Shown here: piece by piece, positions 26,593 through 35,162 of the stretch
How positions within the stretch are numbered: position 1 is the first letter of the stretch
Layout of the letters: every line of letters starts with the position of its first letter
Assembly (NCBI RefSeq): GCF_023507705.1
Contig: NZ_JALBGD010000003.1
Span: forward strand, 248,001-312,000
Direction: 5' to 3'
Length of the DNA stretch: 64,000 nucleotides
From: Stappia sp. WLB 29
GTDB lineage: Bacteria; Pseudomonadota; Alphaproteobacteria; Rhizobiales; Stappiaceae
Position numbers and translations under genes: made by a program
Notes under the pieces: generated by a model
Told to the model about the DNA's origin: nothing
The model's input: the letters and a program-made list of their open reading frames with translations, nothing else
Database searches by the model: none

Positions 26593-27612
26593 TCAGGTTT
26601 CCCGGCGCAGCGGGCGGGTCATCAACCGCTCCAGGGCCTCGTCGACGCCGAGCCGGCCGGCCAGCACGTCGGCCACCGCTGCCGCTATCGGCATCTCGAC
26701 CCCGTGCCGGGCGGCGAGATCGACGGCAACGGCGGCGGAATGCACGCCCTCCGCCAACTTGCCGGTCGCCGCGAGTTCGGCCACCGTGCAGCCTTCGCCC
26801 AGCGCCATGCCGAAAGCGAAATTCCGCGACTGGGCCGAGGAGCAGGTCAGGACGAGATCGCCAAGGCCGGAAAGACCCGTCAGCGTTTCGGGCCTGGCGC
26901 CCAGCGTCAGGCCGAGCCGGCTCAGCTCGGCAAAACCGCGCGCGGTCAGGGCGGCCAGCGCGCTGGCGCCCCAGCCCTTGCCTGCCACCGCGCCGCAGGC
27001 AATCGCCAGCACGTTCTTCAAGGCACCGCCGATCTGTGCGCCGAGCGGGTCGGTCGAGGCGTAGGGGCGGAACTGGCGGCTGGCAAGCGCCAGCGCCAGC
27101 GCATCGGCCAGCTCGCCATCCTCGGCGGCCAGCGTCACCGCCGTCGGCAGGCCGCGGGCGACATCGGCGGCAAAGCTCGGGCCCGAGAGGATCGCCGCCC
27201 GGCATGCGGGAGCGACCTCGGCCAGCACCTGCGCCGGCAACAGGCCGGTCTCGCGCTCGATGCCCTTGGCGCACAGCACCACCGGCAGGCCAGGACGGGC
27301 AAGCGGGGCGATGGCCGCGCCCATGGCGCGTGTGGTCTGGGCCGGTGTCGCCAGCAGCGCTGCGTCGGCGCCCGCGAGCGCGAAAGCAAGGTCGGTGGTC
27401 GCCGCCACCTTCGCGTCGAAGGCGATGCCCGGCAGATAGGCCGGATTGCCGCGACCCGAGGCCGCGGCCGCGACCGTTTCGGCATCTCGTGCCCACAGCA
27501 CCGTGTCGCGTCCGGCCCGCGCGGCGGTGAGCGCCAATGCGCTGCCCCAGGCGCCGCCGCCGATGACGGCGATGCGGCGGATCTCCGGCGCGCTGTCCGC
27601 CTTGCGGCTCAC
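26593..27612 (-). CDS. gpsA: Glycerol-3-phosphate dehydrogenase [NAD(P)+]
   Basis: GpsA reduces dihydroxyacetone phosphate to sn-glycerol 3-phosphate for phospholipid synthesis. The 339-residue protein has the Rossmann motif IAVIGGGAWGSALALTAARAG, then LLATPAQTTRAMG, CAKGIERETG, LSGPSFAADVARGLPTAV, and the catalytic Lys region GGALKNVLAIACGAVAGKGWG. The GLSGLGDLVLTCSSAQSRN stretch is also characteristic. The GTG at 27610-27612 overlaps the Nudix gene stop by four bases, so translation is coupled in the order tsaD, Nudix, gpsA. Confidence 0.95.
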   Translation of the reverse strand: MSRKADSAPEIRRIAVIGGGAWGSALALTAARAGRDTVLWARDAETVAAAASGRGNPAYLPGIAFDAKVAATTDLAFALAGADAALLATPAQTTRAMGAAIAPLARPGLPVVLCAKGIERETGLLPAQVLAEVAPACRAAILSGPSFAADVARGLPTAVTLAAEDGELADALALALASRQFRPYASTDPLGAQIGGALKNVLAIACGAVAGKGWGASALAALTARGFAELSRLGLTLGARPETLTGLSGLGDLVLTCSSAQSRNFAFGMALGEGCTVAELAATGKLAEGVHSAAVAVDLAARHGVEMPIAAAVADVLAGRLGVDEALERLMTRPLRRET

Positions 27613-28133
27613 GGGGCAACTCCCAATCGGCGTGCCAACTCGGCGAGTGGGGCATGAAAGCCGGTGAAGAAGCGGTCCGGACCGAGCCGCAAGGCCTCGC
27701 CGACATCCATCCAGAACAGCTCGAAGCGGATCGGATCGCCGCCGGCCGAGGGCGTCATCTCGTAGTGCTCCCAGCGGGCCTGGCGCGTCTCGTTGCCGCG
27801 CAGGCGGCCGTGATAGAGCCGACGGGCGTGGATGTCGCGTCCCCGGGAATTGTCGAAGAGCACGGTCTGCTCGCAGAGCGGGTCGAGCGCGCGGGCGACC
27901 TCGAGCCCGGTTTCCTCGCGAAATTCGCGGCAGGCGGCGCAAAGATGGCTCTCGCCGGGGTCGACCGTGCCGCCCGGCACCTGCAGGCCGACTTCCGGCT
28001 GGTCGGGCTGGCGGAAGACCAGTACCTCGCGCCCGGCCGTCAAGTAGATATAGGCCTTGTGCTTCAGTCGGTCGAAGCGGTCCGGCATGGCGTCGCACAG
28101 GACGCCCTCGAAAAAGCGGGGGTCGGCGGTCAC
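27609..28133 (-). CDS. Nudix hydrolase
   Basis: The 174-residue protein contains an intact Nudix box, [23 protein letters not shown], reading G-x5-E-x7-REFREETG. It should hydrolyse a nucleoside diphosphate linked to another moiety; the substrate cannot be told. The GTG at 28131-28133 overlaps the tsaD stop by four bases and was chosen for that reason; an ATG at residue 16 is the alternative. The gene sits between tsaD and gpsA and overlaps both by four bases. Confidence 0.85.
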   Translation of the reverse strand: MTADPRFFEGVLCDAMPDRFDRLKHKAYIYLTAGREVLVFRQPDQPEVGLQVPGGTVDPGESHLCAACREFREETGLEVARALDPLCEQTVLFDNSRGRDIHARRLYHGRLRGNETRQARWEHYEMTPSAGGDPIRFELFWMDVGEALRLGPDRFFTGFHAPLAELARRLGVAP

Positions 28134-29284
28134 GCCTTGGCTCCCTTGCGTCCCGATCCGATCACGGCGGTGGCTTCCGCATCCAGCGGCCAGCGCGGCC
28201 GCGCCGGGGCATCGCGCTCGTCCAGAATCTCGCCGGCCGCATGCGCCTCTGCAAGCCGTTCGATGCCGGCCCAGGCGATCATCGCGGCATTGTCGGTGCA
28301 CAGGCGGCCTGGCGGGGCGACGAGACGTGCGCCGGCCTTTTCCGCCTCCGATTCCAGCCGCGCCCGGATCGCCGTGTTGGCGGCAACGCCGCCGGCGATC
28401 ACCAGCACAGGGGCGATCTCGGGGTGGCTTTCGGCGAAGAGGGCGAGCGCCCGCCGGCTCTTCTCGCCGATCACGTCGGTCACTGCCTGCTGGAAGGAGG
28501 CGCACAGGTCCGCGACATCCTGCTGCGACAGTGGCGCGTTCGCCTCGGCGGTGGTGCGAAGGGCGGTCTTCAGCCCGGCGAAGGAGAGGTCGATGCCCGG
28601 TCGGTCGAGCATCGGTCGGGGCAGGTGGAAGCGCGACGGATCGCCGCGCATTGCGGCCTTCTCCACGGCCGGCCCACCCGGAAACCCGAGCTGCAGGAGC
28701 TTCGCCGTCTTGTCGAAGGCCTCTCCCAGGGCATCGTCGATGGTGGAGCCGAGCCGCCGGTAGCAGCCGACGCCCTCCACCAGCAGGAACTGGGTATGTC
28801 CGCCGGATACCAGCAGCAAAAGGTAGGGAAACGGCAGACTGTCGGTCAGCCGCGCCGTCAGCGCGTGGCCTTCCAGATGGTTGACGGCGACGAGCGGCTT
28901 GCCGGCGGCCATGGCGATGGCCTTGGCCGTCGTCAGGCCCACGATGACGCCGCCGATCAGGCCGGGGCCTGCAGTCGCGGCGACCGCGTCGAGGTCGTCG
29001 AAGCCGACGCCGGCGTCCTTGAGCGCCGCGCTCACCAGTCCGTCGAGAATGCGGATATGGGCGCGCGCGGCGATTTCGGGTACGACGCCGCCAAAGGCTT
29101 CGTGCTCGCCGGTCTGCGAACGGATCACGTCGGACAGGATCTCACGGTCGCCATCGGGAGCAAGGCGCACCACGGCGGCGGCGGTCTCGTCGCAGCTGGT
29201 CTCGATGCCCAGCACCGTCAGCGGCCCGGCAGGAGGGAAACTTGAGCCGGCCGCATTGGCCGATGCGCTTTCAGGTCTTATCAT
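28130..29284 (-). CDS. tsaD: tRNA N6-threonylcarbamoyladenosine transferase
   Basis: TsaD transfers the threonylcarbamoyl group to A37 of tRNAs that read ANN codons, with TsaB and TsaE as partners (not in the window). The 384-residue protein has [15 protein letters not shown] near the N-terminus, the metal motif HxxxH in [24 protein letters not shown], and [21 protein letters not shown] near the C-terminus. The ATG at 29282-29284 precedes a short non-conserved leader of about 20 residues; the conserved part begins [11 protein letters not shown]. It is divergent from hemC with only 50 bases between starts. Confidence 0.96.
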   Translation of the reverse strand: MIRPESASANAAGSSFPPAGPLTVLGIETSCDETAAAVVRLAPDGDREILSDVIRSQTGEHEAFGGVVPEIAARAHIRILDGLVSAALKDAGVGFDDLDAVAATAGPGLIGGVIVGLTTAKAIAMAAGKPLVAVNHLEGHALTARLTDSLPFPYLLLLVSGGHTQFLLVEGVGCYRRLGSTIDDALGEAFDKTAKLLQLGFPGGPAVEKAAMRGDPSRFHLPRPMLDRPGIDLSFAGLKTALRTTAEANAPLSQQDVADLCASFQQAVTDVIGEKSRRALALFAESHPEIAPVLVIAGGVAANTAIRARLESEAEKAGARLVAPPGRLCTDNAAMIAWAGIERLAEAHAAGEILDERDAPARPRWPLDAEATAVIGSGRKGAKA

Positions 29285-29334
29285 CGCGGTTCCGCCTAAC
29301 GGACGCACCCCGCCTAACACCAGGGACGAGTTTC

Positions 29335-30270
29335 TTGCAAACAAAACATTCCGGCCTTCCCTTGCGCATTGGCACGCGCGGCAGCGCCCTGGCGCTTGCC
29401 CAGGCGCACGAGACCCGCGACCGGCTGATGGCCGCCCATGGCCTGCCGCAGGAGGCCTTCGAAATCGTCGTGATCAAGACCTCCGGCGACCGCATCCTCG
29501 ACCGTCCGCTCTCCGAGGTGGGGGGCAAGGGCCTTTTCACCAAGGAGCTGGAAACGGCGATGATGGAGGGGGAGATCGACATCGCCGTGCATTCCTCCAA
29601 GGACATGCCGACGGTGCTTCCCGACGGGCTCGAGATCATCGCATTCCTGCCGCGCGAGGATGTGCGCGACGCCTTCATCTCGCCGAAGGCGGCACGGCTG
29701 GCCGACCTGCCGCAAGGCGCGGTGGTCGGATCCTCGAGCCTGCGCCGCCAAGCGATGATCAAGCGCCTGCGGCCGGACATCGAGGTGGTGACCTATCGCG
29801 GCAATGTCCAGAGCCGGTTGCAGAAGCTGGCCGACGGAGTGGTCGATGCAACGCTGCTCGCCAATGCCGGCCTGCGCCGGCTCGGCCTCGCCCATGTCAT
29901 CACCTCCCTGCTGGAGGTGGAGGAGTTCCTGCCCGCCGTGGGGCAGGGGGCGATCTGCATCGAGGCGCGCGCCGACGATGCGGCGACGCGGCAGATGATC
30001 GCCGCGATCCATGACGCGGAAACGGAGATCTGCCTGGTGGCCGAGCGTGCGTTCCTGCGCGAGCTCGATGGTTCCTGCCGCACGCCGATCGGCGGGCTTG
30101 CGCGCCTTTCCGGCGACAAGCTGGTGCTGGAAGGTCTGATCCTGACGCCCGACGGGCGCACGGTCCATGAGGCCCGGCGCGAGGGAGCGGCGGCCGAGGC
30201 CGAGGCGATGGGCCGCGATGCCGGCGCCGAGTTGAAGCGCCGCGGCGGCCCGGACTTCTTCGCGTATTGA
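29335..30270 (+). CDS. hemC: Hydroxymethylbilane synthase (porphobilinogen deaminase)
   Basis: HemC links four porphobilinogen units into hydroxymethylbilane in the heme and cobalamin pathway. With the TTG start at 29335 the protein has 311 residues, the usual length. [15 protein letters not shown] opens the conserved part, VHSSKDMP holds the catalytic Asp90, and Cys248 in [10 protein letters not shown] carries the dipyrromethane cofactor. An in-frame ATG at 29242 lies inside the divergent tsaD gene and would add 31 unconserved residues, so I prefer the TTG behind GGGACGAG. hemD follows after three bases. Confidence 0.92.
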   Translation: MQTKHSGLPLRIGTRGSALALAQAHETRDRLMAAHGLPQEAFEIVVIKTSGDRILDRPLSEVGGKGLFTKELETAMMEGEIDIAVHSSKDMPTVLPDGLEIIAFLPREDVRDAFISPKAARLADLPQGAVVGSSSLRRQAMIKRLRPDIEVVTYRGNVQSRLQKLADGVVDATLLANAGLRRLGLAHVITSLLEVEEFLPAVGQGAICIEARADDAATRQMIAAIHDAETEICLVAERAFLRELDGSCRTPIGGLARLSGDKLVLEGLILTPDGRTVHEARREGAAAEAEAMGRDAGAELKRRGGPDFFAY

Positions 30271-30273
30271 GCC

Positions 30274-30975
30274 ATGGCCCGTGTTCTGGTGACCCGCCCG
30301 GCGCCCGCCGCCGACCGCAGTGCCGCCCGCTACCGCGCGGCCGGTCACCAGGTGCATGTGGCGCCGCTCCTGGCATTCGCGCGGCTCGATCCCGGGCCGG
30401 ATGCCATGCCGCCGGCAGAGGGGCTGGCGGCGATTGCGGCGACCAGCGCGAGAGGCATCGAGGCGGCCGTCCCCCTTCTGTCTCCCGCCCATTACGCCCT
30501 GCCGCTGCATGCGGTGGGGGAGGCGACCGCACGAGCTGCACGGGCGGCCGGCTTTGCCGAGACTCACGCGGCGGAGGGGGATCTCGCTACGCTTGCCGCG
30601 GCCTTGCGGGCGGCGCTTCCGCGTGGAAGCAAGGTGCTGCAGCTTGGCGCACGTGACCGCTCGGGCGACCTGGCCGGGCTGCTCGCACCGGCGGGGATCG
30701 CCTGCCGACTGGTCGAGCTCTATGCGATGGAACCGGTCGGCAGCTTGCCGCAGGACATCCGCACGGCCCTGTCGGCCGGTGCCGAGCCGGTGCTTGCGCC
30801 CGTTTACTCGCGCCGTTCCGCGCAGGCGCTGGCCGATGCGCTAGCTGCCTGGAGCGACCGGCCGCCGTTCCGCTTCCTCGCCATTTCGGCGGAGGCGGGC
30901 GAGCCTTTGGCGGGACTCGGGCCGGTAGAGCTCGCGAAAACTCCGGATGAGGCCGGCCTCATGGCATTGCTGTGA
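30274..30975 (+). CDS. hemD: Uroporphyrinogen-III synthase
   Basis: HemD closes and inverts ring D of hydroxymethylbilane to give uroporphyrinogen III. The 233-residue protein is poorly conserved, as usual for the family, but MARVLVTRPAPAADRSAARYRAAGHQVHVAPLL at the N-terminus, AATSARGIEAAVPLL, and APVYSRRSAQALADALAAW in the second half fit well. Position directly after hemC and before the mitofilin gene confirms it. The next gene starts 188 bases later; a small hairpin without a T run lies in that gap near 31004-31020. Confidence 0.92.
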   Translation: MARVLVTRPAPAADRSAARYRAAGHQVHVAPLLAFARLDPGPDAMPPAEGLAAIAATSARGIEAAVPLLSPAHYALPLHAVGEATARAARAAGFAETHAAEGDLATLAAALRAALPRGSKVLQLGARDRSGDLAGLLAPAGIACRLVELYAMEPVGSLPQDIRTALSAGAEPVLAPVYSRRSAQALADALAAWSDRPPFRFLAISAEAGEPLAGLGPVELAKTPDEAGLMALL

Positions 30976-31163
30976 CAGCGATGTGCGGGCGCTGAAACGT
31001 TTTTTTCGCCTGCGGCGAAACCCGCCATGGGGCAGATTTGTTTTGCACCGCAAGAGCGGCGAACATAGACAAAGGGGTGAGGGGCAAGGACGCCGCCGGA
31101 CGCGCTATACTGGCTCCGTGCCGATATCCGGCCCCGGTGAAGGACCCAAGGGAGAGACCGTTC

Positions 31164-33110
31164 ATGGCTGCCGACAGCAAGAAGCCGGACCCCAGGAGCA
31201 CCGCTTCGACATCCGCCGACCGGAAGGCGGGAGATCCGAAAGCGACCGATGCCAAGGGCGCAGCGGCTGCAGGCGCGGGCCGCAAGCCGGTGACCATCGA
31301 TCTGCAGGCCAAGGAAGTCGGCGCGGCGAAGACCGCTTCGACATCCTCCGCCTCGGCCGGCAGTTCCTCCTCTTCGGGATCGTCGTCTTCTCCCTCGTCG
31401 ACGTCGGCTGCATCGAAGCCGGCAAGCAGCACAACGACCGGCCAGTCCACCGCCAGCCCGGCGTCCGGTTCGGCAAGCAGTTCGACACCCGGGGCCGCCT
31501 CTGCCGGTGCCAAGCCGTCCGTCGGTGCGTCGTCGTCGGCCTCTGCCTCGTCAGCAAGCGGCGCGTCTTCCGGCAGCTCGAAGGAATCGTTCGCATCTTC
31601 GGCAACGTCGCCGTCATCCTCCGGTCCGGCCGCAACGGCCAAGCCGGCTGCGGCAACACCCTCTTCGGGGGCGGCGTCCTCGTCCGCTCCATCTTCTTCC
31701 TCGACCTCTTCGGGCGCCGCAGGCTCAGGCAGCGGCGCCGCCAAGCCGACGTCTTCTGCATCGACTGCGTCTTCGCAGGCCAAGCCGGACAAGTCCGCGA
31801 CCTCTGCCGCTGCGAAGGAGGCGAAGTCCTCGACCGGTTTCGGCGGCCTGCTTGTCGCCTCGCTGCTCGGCGGCGCCATCGCCCTTGGCGGCGTCTGGGG
31901 GGCCAATCAGGCAGGCTTCCTCTCTTCGGGCAGCGCTTCCGGCGACGTCCAGTCCGCGCTTGCCGCCGCGCAAAGCCGCATCGCCGGCCTGGAGACGCAG
32001 ATCGCGGGCCTTGCCGAGCGCGAGGCTCCGGCTGCCGATGCGGCCTTGAGCGCCGTCCAGGAGCGTATCGCCGCCCTCGAGACCTCCTTGCGCGATCTGT
32101 CGTCCGGGTCGGCGACAGGCAGCCTGTCCGAGGAAGCGGCAACGCGTATCGATCAGATCGAATCCGGCCTCGCCGAGCTCCGCCGGTTCGTGTCCTCCGG
32201 CGGTGCCGGGGAGACGGCGGGTCTTGCCAGCCTCCAGGAAGCGCAGGGCGCGCTGGATACGACGCTGAAGCAGGTTTCGGACGGCCAGCAGGCGCTGGGC
32301 ACCCGTCTCGATGAGCTCGCTGCCAAGGTCCCCGACACGTCGGACCTTTCCGGCGGCCTTGCCGAGTTGCGCGACCGCGCAACTTCGCTGCGACAGGACT
32401 TCGAAGGGCTCAAGTCCGAGTTTTCCGGTCTGCGCGGCGATCTCGACACGCTCTCGGACAACCAGACGGCTCTTGCCTCCAAGCTCGAACAGGAGTTGTC
32501 CGGCTTGACCGGGCGTGTTTCCGCGCTGGACGAACGGCTGTCGCCGGTCGAGGCGCAGATGGGCGATGTCAGCGCGCGGGAAACCGCGGCACGCGCCGTT
32601 GCCGTCTCGTCGCTGCGCGCGGCGATGGACCGGGGCGCGCCCTACGCGACCGAACTGGCCGCGGTGTCCTCGGCCCTGCCGGAGGGGACGGACATTTCCG
32701 CCCTTGCCGCACGCGCGGAAAGCGGCGTCCCGACCCGCACTGCATTGCGGGCCGACTTTGCCGTCGCCGCGCGCGCCATGGCCGCACAGATCGATGCGCC
32801 GGCCGACGGGGATCTGGTCGGCAGCCTGCTCGCAAATGCCCGCTCGCTGGTCTCGGTTCGCCAGCCCGGGGAAAGCGATGCGGCAACCCCCGAGGCTGCG
32901 CTTGGCCGCATGGAGGCGCGGGTCGACAGCGGCGATCTCGCCGGTGCGCTTGCCGCCTACGAGGAGCTACCCGAGGCGGTGCGTGCCGCCGGTGCGGACT
33001 GGGTGGCTGATGCGAGGGCGCGGCTCGCAGCGGACGAGTTGATGGACCGGGTGACCGGCGACGTGCTGAAATCGATGGGCGGGGCGGCGACGCCTGCCGC
33101 CTCGAACTGA
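31164..33110 (+). CDS. Alphaproteobacterial mitofilin (Mic60) homologue with Ser/Ala-rich N-terminus
   Basis: Mic60 is the ancestor of the mitochondrial crista-junction protein and shapes intracytoplasmic membranes in alphaproteobacteria. Its gene is known to lie beside hemC/hemD/hemY, as here. The 648-residue protein has an unusual N-terminal region (about 55-225) made almost only of Ser, Ala, Thr, Gly and Pro. One membrane helix follows (about 226-248, FGGLLVASLLGGAIALGGVW), then a long periplasmic coiled coil (about 260-500) and a C-terminal mitofilin-signature domain (about 505-640, RAAMDRGAPYATELAAVSS and GDLAGALAAYEELPEAV). The ATG at 31164 follows AAGGGAGAGACCGTTC, a good ribosome-binding site. 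Function is inferred from domain order and context. Confidence 0.87.
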   Translation: MAADSKKPDPRSTASTSADRKAGDPKATDAKGAAAAGAGRKPVTIDLQAKEVGAAKTASTSSASAGSSSSSGSSSSPSSTSAASKPASSTTTGQSTASPASGSASSSTPGAASAGAKPSVGASSSASASSASGASSGSSKESFASSATSPSSSGPAATAKPAAATPSSGAASSSAPSSSSTSSGAAGSGSGAAKPTSSASTASSQAKPDKSATSAAAKEAKSSTGFGGLLVASLLGGAIALGGVWGANQAGFLSSGSASGDVQSALAAAQSRIAGLETQIAGLAEREAPAADAALSAVQERIAALETSLRDLSSGSATGSLSEEAATRIDQIESGLAELRRFVSSGGAGETAGLASLQEAQGALDTTLKQVSDGQQALGTRLDELAAKVPDTSDLSGGLAELRDRATSLRQDFEGLKSEFSGLRGDLDTLSDNQTALASKLEQELSGLTGRVSALDERLSPVEAQMGDVSARETAARAVAVSSLRAAMDRGAPYATELAAVSSALPEGTDISALAARAESGVPTRTALRADFAVAARAMAAQIDAPADGDLVGSLLANARSLVSVRQPGESDAATPEAALGRMEARVDSGDLAGALAAYEELPEAVRAAGADWVADARARLAADELMDRVTGDVLKSMGGAATPAASN

Positions 33111-33171
33111 CGACCGCCGCGCCAGTTGCGCACCAACCGCCGGGTAACGAGCCGCCGGGAGTAGAGACGAC

Positions 33172-35082
33172 ATGATCCGCTTGCTGATTTTCATCGCCCT
33201 GGTCTTTGCCGCTGCGCTCGGCATGGCCTGGATCGCCGACCGGCCCGGCCTCGTCACGCTGGACTGGCAGGGCTACCGGATCGAGACCGGGCTGATGACC
33301 GCGGCTGTGGCGCTGGCGGCGCTGCTGGCCGTCGGCATCTTCCTGTGGAACCTGGCGCTGTTCCTGATGCGCTCGCCGGGCCTGGTCGGGCGCTTCTTTC
33401 GCCGCCGCCGCCGCGACCGCGGCTACGACGCGCTGTCCAAGGGCATGCTGGCGCTGGGCGTCGGCGATGCCAGCAGCGCCTCGCGCTATGGCGGGGAGGC
33501 GGCGAAGCTGCTCGGTCACGAGCCGGCGACCTCCCTGCTCCTTGCCCAGAGCGCGCAGCTGGCCGGCCGTCATGAGGAGGCGCGCGGCCGCTTCGAGGCG
33601 ATGCTGGAGGATCCCAAGCTCAAGCCGGTCGGCCTGCACGGGCTTTATGTGGAGGCGGAGCGGGTCGGCGAGCCGGTCGCCGCGCGTCACTATGCCGAAG
33701 AAGCGGCAAAGCTGGTGCCGGGCCTTGCCTGGGCCGGCCATGCGGTGCTCGGCTATCAGGCGGTTGCCGGCGACTGGGCCGAGGCGATCCGTTCGCTGGA
33801 GCGCAATTACGCAGCCAAGCTGGTCGACAAGAAGTCCTTCCGTCGTCATAAGGCTGTGCTGCTGACCGCGCAGGCACTGGAGCTGGAAGACCGCGATCCC
33901 GACCAGGCCAAGGGACTGGCCTCCGAGGCGCACGGGCTGGCGCCCGACCTGGTGCCGGCAGCGGTCGTCGCGGCGCGGCTCGCCACCCGGCGCGGCGACA
34001 TCCGCAAGGCGCTGAAGGTGGTGGAGACCACCTGGAAGCTCTCCCCCCATCCCGATTTGGCGGACGCTTATGCCCATGCGCGTACCGGCGATTCCGCCCT
34101 GGACCGGCTGAAGCGGATCAAGGCCCTGGCCGCACTGCGCGCCCACAATGCGGAAGGCGCGCTGGCGCTTGCCCGCGCCGCGCTCGAAGCCTCCGACTAC
34201 ACGCTTGCCCGCGCTCAGCTCAAGGCGGCGATGACGCTGGAGCCGACCCGCCGGGCCTTCCTGCTGATGGCGGAGCTGGAGGAAACCCAGCACGGCGACC
34301 GCGGCCGGGTGCGCGAATGGCTTGCCCGCGCCGTGCGTGCGCCGGCCGATCCGGCCTGGGTCGCCGACGGCGTCGTCAGCGAGAGCTGGGCGCCCGTGTC
34401 GCCGGTCGACGGCCGGCTGGATGCCTTCGTGTGGACCTCGCCGCCGGCCGCCCTCGATCATCAGGACACCTCGCTTGAGGCCTTGGACGAGGCGATGTTC
34501 GAGGCGCTGCCGGCAGTTGCGGCCTCGATCCCGGCCCGGCCGGAGGAGATCGCTGCGCTCGATGACGGGCCCTTGGTGGAGATGACGAGGGCTGCACCCG
34601 CAGCCGCGCCGAAGCCCGCCGACACGCCGGTGGTTATTGCCGAAACCGAAGAGAAGGGCCCGGAGAAGGCGCCTGAGAAGGCATCAGAGACGGCTTCGGG
34701 GAAGCCCGGGGCCGAGGCGAAGCCTGCGCCCGCCCCGACAGCAAAGCCGGCCGAGGCGGTTGCTACCGGGAAGGACCTTTCGGAAAAAGGGACGGCCAAG
34801 CCTGTCGCGACGCTCGCAGTGCCGGCTGCCGGCAACGGCAAGGAGGCTTCCGCACCGGCCACCGTCGCACCGGCCACCGTCGCACCGGCCACCGCCGCGC
34901 CGGTCGCTGCCGCGCCGGCCAAGGGCGAGGGCGACGCGAAACCGGCGGTAAAGGACGCGAAGGACAAGGATCTGTCGCGGCCGATCGAGTTTCCGCTGAA
35001 ACACATGCCGGACGATCCGGGCCCGGATGGCGGCGACGACGAGGAACCGCCGAAGAAGCCGGGCTACCGCTTCTTCAACTGA
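33172..35082 (+). CDS. HemY_N-domain TPR membrane protein
   Basis: The 636-residue protein carries a HemY_N domain: two membrane helices (about 2-24 and 40-66) separated by the periplasmic loop DRPGLVTLDWQGYRIETG, then a basic stretch FFRRRRRDRG. Cytoplasmic or peripheral TPR repeats follow (about 85-400). The last 180 residues are Pro/Ala/Lys-rich and end PPKKPGYRFFN. This is the gammaproteobacterial-style HemY, which is not protoporphyrinogen oxidase and has an unclear helper role in heme synthesis. It lies 61 bases after the mitofilin gene, in the conserved order hemC-hemD-mic60-hemY. A 15-bp tandem repeat encodes part of the tail. Confidence 0.9.
   Translation: MIRLLIFIALVFAAALGMAWIADRPGLVTLDWQGYRIETGLMTAAVALAALLAVGIFLWNLALFLMRSPGLVGRFFRRRRRDRGYDALSKGMLALGVGDASSASRYGGEAAKLLGHEPATSLLLAQSAQLAGRHEEARGRFEAMLEDPKLKPVGLHGLYVEAERVGEPVAARHYAEEAAKLVPGLAWAGHAVLGYQAVAGDWAEAIRSLERNYAAKLVDKKSFRRHKAVLLTAQALELEDRDPDQAKGLASEAHGLAPDLVPAAVVAARLATRRGDIRKALKVVETTWKLSPHPDLADAYAHARTGDSALDRLKRIKALAALRAHNAEGALALARAALEASDYTLARAQLKAAMTLEPTRRAFLLMAELEETQHGDRGRVREWLARAVRAPADPAWVADGVVSESWAPVSPVDGRLDAFVWTSPPAALDHQDTSLEALDEAMFEALPAVAASIPARPEEIAALDDGPLVEMTRAAPAAAPKPADTPVVIAETEEKGPEKAPEKASETASGKPGAEAKPAPAPTAKPAEAVATGKDLSEKGTAKPVATLAVPAAGNGKEASAPATVAPATVAPATAAPVAAAPAKGEGDAKPAVKDAKDKDLSRPIEFPLKHMPDDPGPDGGDDEEPPKKPGYRFFN
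34852..34911 (+). repeat. 15-bp tandem repeat inside the HemY_N gene
   Basis: Three nearly identical copies of GCACCGGCCACCGTC and one degenerate copy follow each other in frame and encode repeated APATV units of the low-complexity tail. The length is a multiple of three, so gain or loss of units would keep the frame. Confidence 0.85.
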
Positions 35083-35104
35083 AAGAGGCGAGAGACCAGA
35101 ACGA

Positions 35105-35139
35105 AAAAGGGGCGCGGGAGATGATCCCGCGCCCCTTTT
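35105..35139. terminator. Bidirectional terminator between the HemY_N gene and acs
   Basis: A 15-bp stem pairs AAAAGGGGCGCGGGA with TCCCGCGCCCCTTTT around GATGA. T runs of four to five follow on both strands, so it serves both convergent genes. Confidence 0.9.
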
Positions 35140-35162
35140 CGTGTTGTGTCATCCGTGGTGCG

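Noticed and set aside
29242-29334. Upstream ATG start for hemC
   Set aside because: It would overlap the tsaD coding start and add 31 residues with no counterpart in the family.
30959-32382. Two long minus-strand open frames (315 and 406 codons), one acidic, opposite the mitofilin gene
   Set aside because: They are reverse readings of the Ser/Ala codon runs; the plus-strand frame has the mitofilin domain, a membrane helix and conserved gene order.
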